A stretch of 15,807 nucleotides of DNA, from contig JASHXQ010000216.1 of the NCBI GenBank assembly GCA_030043455.1, forward strand, positions 1-15,807, read 5' to 3'. The position numbers and the translations under genes were made by a program. Below the pieces are notes generated by a model. The model was not told where the DNA came from and searched no databases. It worked only from the letters and a program-made list of their open reading frames with translations. Shown here piece after piece: positions 6,381 through 13,457 of this stretch. Source of the DNA: Nitrososphaerales archaeon (GTDB taxonomy: Archaea; Thermoproteota; Nitrososphaeria; Nitrososphaerales; CADDZS01). Positions within the stretch are counted from its first letter, which is position 1. Every line of letters begins with the position of its first letter.

Positions 6381-7526
6381 ATGGGTATTTCCTTGAATCA
6401 ACTTCTTCTGTGGTTTCTTGCAATCCCGATGGCTTACGCCAACGCATGGCTGTTAAAAAGATCAGCGATTGCTAAGGCCTCGCTCGTCGATTCGGTGGTC
6501 TTCTACATCTTGGTGATGATGGCGAGCATGTTTGGCGGGGCAGTGATCTACTTTGAACAGCCCACGGGGACTGGCTTGGCTGAAGGACTTGGACTTAATT
6601 TGATTGTAATGAGTGTGGGGGTGTTTGCAGTCCTTCACTACTGGACAAAGAATGATAGTGTCGAAGAAGGCGAATCAGCAGAACATGCTGAGAGGACAGA
6701 GGAGCAGGATCTCCAGAGATCCATTGTGATCTCGAGAGCTTACGTCGTCTACTTTCTCGTCATGATGGCGAGCATGACCGCCGTGGGCTTTGTTTACATC
6801 TTTGACACTACAACGGAAGGACTCAACATAGGTCTCCTCTTGGGTAACTTGATTATGGTTCCGGGGATTGCGATGATTTTGCGGCACGCCCTAAAACATC
6901 CTGGCGATACTGATGAGTCTCTCGCCCGGGTCAATCCCTCGCAGAGGCTTGGGCGCTGGACTCTAGTCTTTCTCGTACTGTTGAACGAATTTGTCATGGG
7001 CTGGGCGTTCATTCTCGCGTCCGGGAACCTCGCGGCTCCAAGCGAAGCATCTCTTTCTGTGTTGGCTTCAACCTTGAATTCGGTTGCAGGATCGGATTGG
7101 TTTCTCTTCACCTTGTCTGCAGAAATCCTCTTTTCGATCTACATGCTGAGAAGATTTTTCTCTGAGAATTTTATTAGGACAGTCTACCTACAATCCTTGA
7201 TCCTGATTTTCGTACCTACAGCTATTGCGGGCAATTCTTGGTCGACTATCAGCCTCGTCATTGCAGTGGCGCTGTTTGCGGTTTTGATTCTTTTTTCATA
7301 CCGAGAGCTCGGAAGTAAGCAATTGGAAGGCCAAGAAATCAAAAAATATGTAAGAAAAGCGCTGCTGCTCGACCTCGTCGCTGTCATCGGGACGTTCTTC
7401 TGGACGACATCTGGGAATGATCTTGTGCTGTTCGCTGGACTTGCGGGGGAATCTATTCTCTACTTTGATTCGATCCTGGAACGAGTCAGTGTGGAAAAAA
7501 GAACGCGAATTTCTACACCTATCTGA
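6381..7526 (+). CDS. Polytopic membrane protein, paralogue of the polyferredoxin protein without its iron-sulfur half
   Basis: A 381-residue integral membrane protein with about ten hydrophobic segments, no Cys-rich motif and no known family name. It is collinear with residues 1-300 of the divergent 707-residue protein. Shared blocks are LAIPMA/IAIPMA with KRS/KRT, MASMFGGAVIY, LLNEFxMGWAF and GSDWFxFT, QS...PTAI, and a late intramembrane Glu (E357 here, E290 there). It carries one extra module: residues 41-90 (FYILVMMASMFGGAVIYFEQ) and 123-170 (VYFLVMMASMTAVGFVYIFD) are a tandem duplication joined by an acidic loop at 92-112. Recurring features are MG pairs, Glu next to Met, and W-F with a Glu eight residues after the Trp (W240, E248). 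The ATG start has a TATA-like box 23 bp upstream, so a leaderless message is likely. It is probably an alternative or partner membrane subunit of the same complex; transport of a metal or a redox role are both possible. Confidence 0.72.
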   Translation: MGISLNQLLLWFLAIPMAYANAWLLKRSAIAKASLVDSVVFYILVMMASMFGGAVIYFEQPTGTGLAEGLGLNLIVMSVGVFAVLHYWTKNDSVEEGESAEHAERTEEQDLQRSIVISRAYVVYFLVMMASMTAVGFVYIFDTTTEGLNIGLLLGNLIMVPGIAMILRHALKHPGDTDESLARVNPSQRLGRWTLVFLVLLNEFVMGWAFILASGNLAAPSEASLSVLASTLNSVAGSDWFLFTLSAEILFSIYMLRRFFSENFIRTVYLQSLILIFVPTAIAGNSWSTISLVIAVALFAVLILFSYRELGSKQLEGQEIKKYVRKALLLDLVAVIGTFFWTTSGNDLVLFAGLAGESILYFDSILERVSVEKRTRISTPI

Positions 7527-7709
7527 ATCCGCTATGATTTCAGGAGTGTCTGTAGAATTTTTCACCAAATCCAGCACAAGGTAATTGCCACGGGAAAAAG
7601 GTGGTCATTTGGCCCGCACTTGTTTTCTATGACAGTTTTATTGAGTGCTATAGCGATTATTGAGTTTCTATTGAAATAGCCTCTGGAATTCCTGTCGGTC
7701 GTCTCTACC

Positions 7710-10700
7710 ATGAGATTCACTCCCAGACCCCAAACTTCACTGATTTGGTTTATCCTTGTTCTTGGAGTCTTCCTCATTATCCCCGCTTTGAGTCTGGGAC
7801 AGTTACGATCTGCGGCTAGTTTCGGTACCACACACAATGGGGCTTCTTTGGCAAACTCGCAATCTCCCGCGACCTCGATTGCGCCCAAAGCTGCTTTTGC
7901 GCTAAGTTCTCAACCCGTCGAGAATCAGCCGATTGGAACCTCTCCGGTAACTTACCACGGAGGTCCGGTGGAACACGTGATGTACGCTTACGTAATCTTC
8001 TGGTTACCCCCGGGATATCATTACGAACCGTCGGGGAGTGACGCGGTCTTTGAGTCCTTGGTTGCCCGTTATTTTAGCGATGTTGGAGGAAGCAATCTCA
8101 CCCAATTGCTGGTACAATACCCCGACAATGTTAACGCTTCACCGAGCAGCAGTGTAGTTTTTGGGGGAGATTTCGTGGACACTTCCCCGTATCCGGCCGC
8201 CGGGACCACTTCGGCACCTTTGCTTGGACAGGACATGGTCAGCGAGATCGAGAGTGTTGCGAGTTCCGGATCGCTGCCCATGGGGGTTGACGATGCCTAC
8301 TTTGTTTTCACCGCTAATGGAATTAACGTATGCGAAGATCAGGGGGCTACAATGTGCACTTTTCCAACTACAGCGCAGCCTGCTGGATTCTGCGCGTATC
8401 ACTCCTACCTAGATTCTACTGGCCTGTCACCTTTCGCAGTTTTGCCAGTGAACCCGAGCGGGATTACGGGTGGTTGTCAGATTCCGTCGAGCGTTACCAC
8501 TGTTTTCCCTAACGCGGATAGTGTGGCTGATTCAGCAATCAACTTGGCATCGCAGGAACAGGTGGACATGCAAAGTGATCCGATCCTGTCTTCCTGGTAT
8601 GCTACAAGCATCACCGGAGAAATAAGTGACAAATGCGCTGGAGTTTTTGGCGCGGTAAATACTACCACCGGAGCAAACGTCCTGATCGACGATCATGAGT
8701 ATCTCGTTCAAGAGGAATGGAGCAATGCGGTTGGAAGTTGCACGCTGATCCCTCCGCCCACCGAATCTGCGACCGTCTCTCTTGTACCTTTTACACAGTC
8801 AAATCCGTTGAGTTCAAACAATTTTTTCCAGCTAAGCTATGCGATAGGTAAGCAACTTGTTTCAGTCCAATACATTTCGGGAGAAATAACAATTCAAGCA
8901 GATCCGAATACGTCTATCTCCATAAGCGGTGAGTCCTCCAAATCAAGTGGTGGGGAAAAATGGTGCTTCGATGTCTCTTGTCAGGGAGATGTCGTGAGCC
9001 TGGGGGCTACTGCTGCTAACGTCGCTCTGACTTATTACGATTTATTAGAGCAGAATGTGTACCAGGCGACTTCGGACAGCAGTGTGCCCACGACTTACGC
9101 CTCAATCACCTATTATACGGCTCCCTCGACTGGGATCTTCGGTGATAGCGATGTCAGCACCACCATTTCTCTTACCGATTACAGCCAGTACATCTGGGTA
9201 GTGAGGGATAGTAACGCTTCAGTATCGAGTCAGACTTACGAAGAGTCAGGCACCCAACGCTGGGCAAACCCGTCAGGAAGTTGGAACATTACTCAGTCTT
9301 TCCTCATTCCATACGTGATATCCTATCACCAGTACTTGATGGATTTCAACTATTCAGTCGTACCCACGACTACATCCTCACTAGTCGGTCCGGCGGTGAC
9401 GTACACCAGCAATGGAACAGCTTTTTCCGCAGTTGCGCCAGTGGCAGTCTGGGCAGATGCGGGATCTACTTACAGTTTTAGTAACACGATCGGCTCGTCA
9501 TCCAGCACGGATAGATGGGTTACACTTTCTGGATCGGGTACGGGGACTGTTACCAGCAATGCTACGGTGAGTGAAGTTTTCTACAACCAGTACCTGGTTT
9601 CAGTGTCCTACAACGTCACGGGGCCTGGAGGAAACCTGACTGCTCCCGTATTTACCGGCCGATCCTTCGGGGAAACCTTGAGCCTCCCACTAAACACTAC
9701 GGTTGGATCTTTCTGGCTTGATAGTGGATCGGCCTATTCGGTTCCGAGCCTCCTTACTGGCTCGAATGCTACCGACGAGTGGATCTCTATCCAAAACCAA
9801 AATGGAACAGTTGGTAGCTCAGTCACGCTCGTATTTAGTTACTATCATCAATACGCGATAAATTTCTCCTATACCATTGTCGGAGGCGGATCGCCCCAAA
9901 CGCTCCCTATAGTAAATTATTCATCGACCAACAACACTCTGAGTTTGCGTCTTTCAAGCACACCGTCTCCGGTGTGGGTCAACGCAGGTACTGCTTTGAA
10001 CGTTAGCAGCCTAATGTCTTCGGCAAACAGCTCCGAGAGATGGGCATACAATTCTGGTTCGGAACTGGCTTCCGGCCCGGGGACTTTTGTTATAACACTG
10101 TTCCATCAGTACAAAGTCGGTTTCAATTCCACGATCGTTGGGGGCGGATCTCCAATCACCCTGCCCTCGATGATGGGCTTTTCGTTCGGCCAACCCGTCC
10201 AGACTGCGAGCTCGAACAATACGGCTTATCTTTGGCTTGATGCGGGATCCACTTATGGCCTTCCCTCTTCTCTGGGTTCGACCTCTTCCGAAAGATGGCT
10301 GACCCTTTCCAACACAACTGGTGTGGTAAGCGCTCCGATTTTCATTTCTGTAAAGTATTACAACCAGTTTATGATCAGCGTTAGTTACTCGACTACTTAC
10401 GGTGCAGATCCTTCTGGCGGGCCTTCTGTGACAGTTATGTACTTCGGCGCTGCTGCTTCCATCCCAGTCAATCAGACTGCCAACGAGGTTTGGGCGGATG
10501 CTAATTCTACCGCCTCTCTCCCAGCGCAGCTACCCGGATCCAACTCGGGGGAAAGATGGGCGACCAATTCAACGGTCACTGGCACGGTGGCAACGGGCTT
10601 GACACTTGATCCCTCCTACGCGAATGAGTTCATGGTCTCCTTATCCACGAACCCTCCCAGTATTCCAGTCGTATTGTCGTCGTCATCGGGCTGGTACGAC

Positions 10701-11282
10701 GCCCAATCTAGCTTAATTGTTTCCCTGCTTCCGGGAAGAGGGTGGAGCTTTGAGTCCTGGACGGGTTCTGGAACTGGGGCTTACTCGGGGACTGTACCGG
10801 GTCTAGCCCTAACCGTGAACTCACCCATTACAGAGACAGCTAACTTCTATACTGCCCTGACCATTACAGCTCCCTCTGACGGATCCGTAACCTACTCTTT
10901 CTCCAATACTACCGGGAGTGTAGGGAGCGGTCAGTCAAAGATAGTCTGGGTGCCTCCGGGGCAACCTCTGAGCATGTCCGCGAATCCGTTCCCAGTGTTC
11001 TACGCGTTTTCCTCGTGGGTTGGCAATCTCACCGCCAGTCCCAACGCGACCGTGGTGGCGCAAAATCCCTACTCCTTCTCCGTGGGGGCTCCAGCGTCGC
11101 TTGCGGTCTCGTTCAAAGTCAACATACTAGGGATTGTCATAGTGGCTGTGGTGGTCATCGTGGCCGTTGCCTCGGTGTTCATGCTGCGGAGACGAAATCG
11201 ACCCCAAGAAGAAGCCCTGTATCCTGAAGAGTATTCGGAAGAGGAGGGCGGAACTCTAGAGACGATTGAGGAAAATACCTAG
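7710..11282 (+). CDS. Giant cell-surface protein: EXORDIUM/zincin-like domain plus 86-residue repeats and C-terminal anchor
   Basis: A 1190-residue secreted protein. Residues 1-30 are a signal peptide (MRFTPRPQTS, then a long hydrophobic helix). Residues about 85-350 match a secreted family related to plant PHI-1/EXORDIUM and bacterial zincin-like proteins. I see YAYVIFWLPPGY, ARYFSDVGGSNL, VVFGGDFVDT, DDAYFVFTANG, FCAYHSY, DP-hydrophobic-SSWY, GEISDKC and LVQEEWSNA. The region where relatives carry a zinc motif of HExxE type reads QEQVD (282-286), so protease activity is doubtful. Six Cys (208, 216, 228, 256, 309, 344) probably form disulfides. Repeats of 86-87 residues begin at 540, 626, 713, 799 and 885, and two divergent ones run about 972-1136. 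One membrane helix (about 1139-1158), an RRRNR stop and a Glu-rich cytoplasmic tail complete it. Many N-x-S/T sequons suggest an N-glycosylated cell-surface protein, perhaps an adhesin or a binding protein. Confidence 0.8.
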   Translation: MRFTPRPQTSLIWFILVLGVFLIIPALSLGQLRSAASFGTTHNGASLANSQSPATSIAPKAAFALSSQPVENQPIGTSPVTYHGGPVEHVMYAYVIFWLPPGYHYEPSGSDAVFESLVARYFSDVGGSNLTQLLVQYPDNVNASPSSSVVFGGDFVDTSPYPAAGTTSAPLLGQDMVSEIESVASSGSLPMGVDDAYFVFTANGINVCEDQGATMCTFPTTAQPAGFCAYHSYLDSTGLSPFAVLPVNPSGITGGCQIPSSVTTVFPNADSVADSAINLASQEQVDMQSDPILSSWYATSITGEISDKCAGVFGAVNTTTGANVLIDDHEYLVQEEWSNAVGSCTLIPPPTESATVSLVPFTQSNPLSSNNFFQLSYAIGKQLVSVQYISGEITIQADPNTSISISGESSKSSGGEKWCFDVSCQGDVVSLGATAANVALTYYDLLEQNVYQATSDSSVPTTYASITYYTAPSTGIFGDSDVSTTISLTDYSQYIWVVRDSNASVSSQTYEESGTQRWANPSGSWNITQSFLIPYVISYHQYLMDFNYSVVPTTTSSLVGPAVTYTSNGTAFSAVAPVAVWADAGSTYSFSNTIGSSSSTDRWVTLSGSGTGTVTSNATVSEVFYNQYLVSVSYNVTGPGGNLTAPVFTGRSFGETLSLPLNTTVGSFWLDSGSAYSVPSLLTGSNATDEWISIQNQNGTVGSSVTLVFSYYHQYAINFSYTIVGGGSPQTLPIVNYSSTNNTLSLRLSSTPSPVWVNAGTALNVSSLMSSANSSERWAYNSGSELASGPGTFVITLFHQYKVGFNSTIVGGGSPITLPSMMGFSFGQPVQTASSNNTAYLWLDAGSTYGLPSSLGSTSSERWLTLSNTTGVVSAPIFISVKYYNQFMISVSYSTTYGADPSGGPSVTVMYFGAAASIPVNQTANEVWADANSTASLPAQLPGSNSGERWATNSTVTGTVATGLTLDPSYANEFMVSLSTNPPSIPVVLSSSSGWYDAQSSLIVSLLPGRGWSFESWTGSGTGAYSGTVPGLALTVNSPITETANFYTALTITAPSDGSVTYSFSNTTGSVGSGQSKIVWVPPGQPLSMSANPFPVFYAFSSWVGNLTASPNATVVAQNPYSFSVGAPASLAVSFKVNILGIVIVAVVVIVAVASVFMLRRRNRPQEEALYPEEYSEEEGGTLETIEENT
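9327..10622 (+). repeat. Five tandem protein repeats of 86-87 residues
   Basis: Within the giant surface protein five consecutive units start at residues 540, 626, 713, 799 and 885, a spacing of 86, 87, 86, 86 and 87 to the start of the next unit. Each opens with [HN]Q[YF] and a beta strand, then has a Gly-rich turn (VGGGSP in units 3 and 4), a VW-x-DAGS or LWLDAGS motif near the middle, an S-S/T-[ED]RW motif about 22 residues later and a closing strand ending in aromatic residues. The DNA copies have diverged, so this is an old protein repeat and not a recent tandem duplication. Such units occur in secreted archaeal proteins, including thermopsin-like ones, and probably form beta-sandwich stalk domains. 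Confidence 0.8.
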
Positions 11283-11385
11283 GGCTCCATTACCCCCAAG
11301 TCTACGAGCGAAAAAAAATCACGGTTGGAATTGCACGGCATAAAATGAAAAGGCTTTAACTCCGCAAGTATCTTCACCAGATACA

Positions 11386-11682
11386 ATGCATTACATACTG
11401 TTTTACGATGTTGTCGACGGTTATCTAGAAAAGAGAGCTCCCTTTAGGGCGGAGCATATAGATCTAGCTCGAAAGGCCCTTGGACGAGGGGAGCTAGTTC
11501 TTGCTGGCGATCTTGCCGAACCAGCAGATGGAGCTGTCCTGATTTTTTCTGGAGCACATCCGGGAGCTGCTGAGGAGTTTGCCAGAAACGACAATTACGT
11601 CAGAAACGGACTGATCAAAAATTGGCATGTCCGAAAGTGGACCACGGTTGTCGGTGAAGGTTCAACTCCACCAAATCTCTAG
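11386..11682 (+). CDS. YciI-like protein
   Basis: A 98-residue protein of the YciI-like (ferredoxin-like, dimeric alpha-beta barrel) family, at the family's usual length of 90-100. The typical signs are the N-terminal strand HYILFYDVVDGY, His24 in FRAEHI, the GELVLAGDL turn, the strand GAVLIFSG, and the closing NDNYVRNGLI, where the family has 'DPYV.aGL'. The conserved His24 and Asp69 are the pair thought to form an active site in this family. Reactions are known for only a few members (dehalogenation-type chemistry), so no substrate can be given. It stands alone between a plus-strand surface protein and a convergent minus-strand gene. ATAAAATG at about 11341 and CTTTAACTCC near 11355 are weak TATA candidates. 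Confidence 0.85.
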   Translation: MHYILFYDVVDGYLEKRAPFRAEHIDLARKALGRGELVLAGDLAEPADGAVLIFSGAHPGAAEEFARNDNYVRNGLIKNWHVRKWTTVVGEGSTPPNL

Positions 11683-11793
11683 TAGGCGAAATGAGAATCA
11701 GAGAAAATGTGTGATTGATTTACGTTTAAGTTACAAAGTCGAATGGGTGCGGCAATGGTGGGTGACTTGTGATCGCAGATAGGGGTTGTTTTT

Positions 11794-12339
11794 CTAAGCG
11801 ACTACTTCCAAAATGATTCTCACGATAATCAGAAGAATCACAAAATAGGTTATGGTCAATTCTTGAAGAAAAACTCCACGACCGACAGTGGTTGTGGTGA
11901 TGCTCGCCACGGCGAACAGGCTCTCCATTGTAGCGGTCAAAGACAGAATTATGGTTACGATATCTAACATTACGAGTAGAACCCTCCTGCTAAACAGGGA
12001 CTGCACGGCGGTGCGCACGAGGTCGCGTGGCTTCGCCCTGAAGTCCTTCTTCAGGTTGTCAATTTCCTCCAAGTTGCGGGCCGCGGTAATGGAACTGAAA
12101 CCAACGAGTATACCGTTCACTACAGCGATATCGTTCAAAACGGAAGTGGCGCTCGTAGCGGCGAGAGCTTCTGGAAGAGAAAGGTAGCTTCTGATTAGTA
12201 GAGTGATAAAGCTGTAGACGCCATAACCTCCCGCTACTATTAAAGCTCCAACTATCAGAAATGCGATAACGTAGTACAGAGGTCTATTGTAGCGTTGATC
12301 AGTTTCTCTTGGACTTGGAGGGCCTTGCGTTTCGGTCAT
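11794..12339 (-). CDS. Four-helix membrane protein of unknown function
   Basis: A 181-residue integral membrane protein that I do not recognise. It has a short polar N-terminus (MTETQGPPSP, probably cytoplasmic) and hydrophobic segments at about 22-47, 66-86, 118-138 and 157-180. A charged loop at about 88-116 (NLEEIDNLKKDFRAKPRDL) lies between the second and third. The last helix ends three residues before the C-terminus. The pattern fits a small scaffold or sensor-like membrane protein, and similar uncharacterised four-helix proteins are common in archaea. ATG 12339 is preceded by a TATA-like CTATTAATGG (minus strand, 12362-12371) centred about 27 bp upstream, supporting the start and a leaderless message. 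It is transcribed alone, convergent with the YciI-like gene. Confidence 0.72.
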   Translation of the reverse strand: MTETQGPPSPRETDQRYNRPLYYVIAFLIVGALIVAGGYGVYSFITLLIRSYLSLPEALAATSATSVLNDIAVVNGILVGFSSITAARNLEEIDNLKKDFRAKPRDLVRTAVQSLFSRRVLLVMLDIVTIILSLTATMESLFAVASITTTTVGRGVFLQELTITYFVILLIIVRIILEVVA

Positions 12340-12361
12340 TGTAGTCGTGGCTTGAAATCAT

Positions 12362-12371
12362 CCATTAATAG
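12362..12371 (-). promoter_or_regulatory. TATA-like box for the four-helix membrane protein
   Basis: The minus-strand sequence CTATTAATGG lies about 27 bp before ATG 12339, the spacing expected for leaderless archaeal transcription. The match is weak but the spacing is good. Confidence 0.33.
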
Positions 12372-12442
12372 GTAGCACCCATCCATCCGGTTGGAATTGA
12401 TTTTTCAACGGAAATTATGTAGGCGAGTTTAGGTACGGACTA

Positions 12443-13447
12443 TTATGGGGCAAGTACAGCTCTTCCCGTGATTTCACCTCTTTTGAGTTTCTCGAGGATC
12501 GCACTCGCTTCAGAGAGCGGATAGCTCTTCGAAATTACTTTCACTTTTCCGGCTGAGGCAAGCTTGAGAGTCTCCAACATGTCGCTGCGAGTGCCAATGA
12601 CGCTAGTTTGAATGGTGTACTCTTGAGGAAACACGACCGACACGTTTCCCAGCACTGCCATGAGCACGGTGCCGCCTCTTTTGATGGATCTGAAAGCCTG
12701 ATCAATTGCAGGCTGCGCCGGAGCGTGCACCAAAATAACGTCCGGCTTGCCAAAATTTCTTAGATGGTCGCCCAGTTCCTGCGGCAAAATCGCGTGGTCT
12801 GCTCCGAGCTGTTTCGCGAGTTCCAATCCGGCGGGGGACTTGTCGACAGCAGTTACCTCAGCCCCAGCTAACTTTGCAAACTGCAGTGACATGTGGCCTA
12901 CACCTCCTACGCCCATCACTACGACATTGTTGCCCATCTGCACACCTGACCTCTTGACCGCGCGGTACGCCGTAACACCCGGACAGAACAATGGAGCTGC
13001 TTCCACGTCATTCAGATTTTCCGGAACCGGGTAAATGTAATCCGAGGGAGCAGAGATGAGCTCTGCATAACCTCCATCCACGGACTCACCGGTCACTTTC
13101 TCCTTTACACACAGCTGTTCTCTTCCAGTCAGACAGAATTCGCACGCCCCGCAGGCTTCGTAGAGCACCTGCACGCCCACCCTGTCTCCCGCTCGCCACC
13201 TTTGGACATCCGTACCCACGTTTTCCACAACCCCGGTAATTTCGTGTCCTGGGATAATCGGTAATTTCGCTGGAGATCCAAAGACCTGGAACTCCCCCTC
13301 GATCATGTGGAGGTTGGAGTGGCAGACTCCACACGCCTTGATTTTGATCAGTACGTCATTTGATCTGACAACTGGATCGGCCACCGTGGTAAATTGAAGA
13401 GGGTCCTCCTCTATGGGAGCGATTCTCTGGAGAAGCTGGGCTTTCAA
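12443..13447 (-). CDS. Zinc-dependent alcohol dehydrogenase (MDR family)
   Basis: A 334-residue medium-chain dehydrogenase that oxidises an alcohol to an aldehyde or ketone with NAD(P), at the family's usual length. Catalytic zinc ligands are Cys42 (GVCHSN) and His68-Glu69 (PGHE). The structural zinc is held by Cys99, 102, 105 and 113 (C-x2-C-x2-C-x7-C). The nucleotide-binding fold carries GVGGVG at 179-184, and Asp202 at the end of the next strand favours NAD over NADP. It resembles AdhP-type bacterial and archaeal enzymes. The start is TTG 13447. The next Met is residue 48, which would remove Cys42, so TTG is the only start that leaves a whole enzyme. It follows the molybdenum subunit gene by 10 bp and is surely co-transcribed with it, so its aldehyde product could be the substrate of that oxidoreductase. 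Confidence 0.92.
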   Translation of the reverse strand: MKAQLLQRIAPIEEDPLQFTTVADPVVRSNDVLIKIKACGVCHSNLHMIEGEFQVFGSPAKLPIIPGHEITGVVENVGTDVQRWRAGDRVGVQVLYEACGACEFCLTGREQLCVKEKVTGESVDGGYAELISAPSDYIYPVPENLNDVEAAPLFCPGVTAYRAVKRSGVQMGNNVVVMGVGGVGHMSLQFAKLAGAEVTAVDKSPAGLELAKQLGADHAILPQELGDHLRNFGKPDVILVHAPAQPAIDQAFRSIKRGGTVLMAVLGNVSVVFPQEYTIQTSVIGTRSDMLETLKLASAGKVKVISKSYPLSEASAILEKLKRGEITGRAVLAP

Positions 13448-13457
13448 TTTCTGTGCT

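Noticed and set aside
7562..7888. A 108-residue minus-strand frame covering the gap before the surface protein gene
   Set aside because: Half of it lies antisense to the signal peptide and N-terminus of the surface protein, and its sequence has no hydrophobic or motif pattern that supports a gene.
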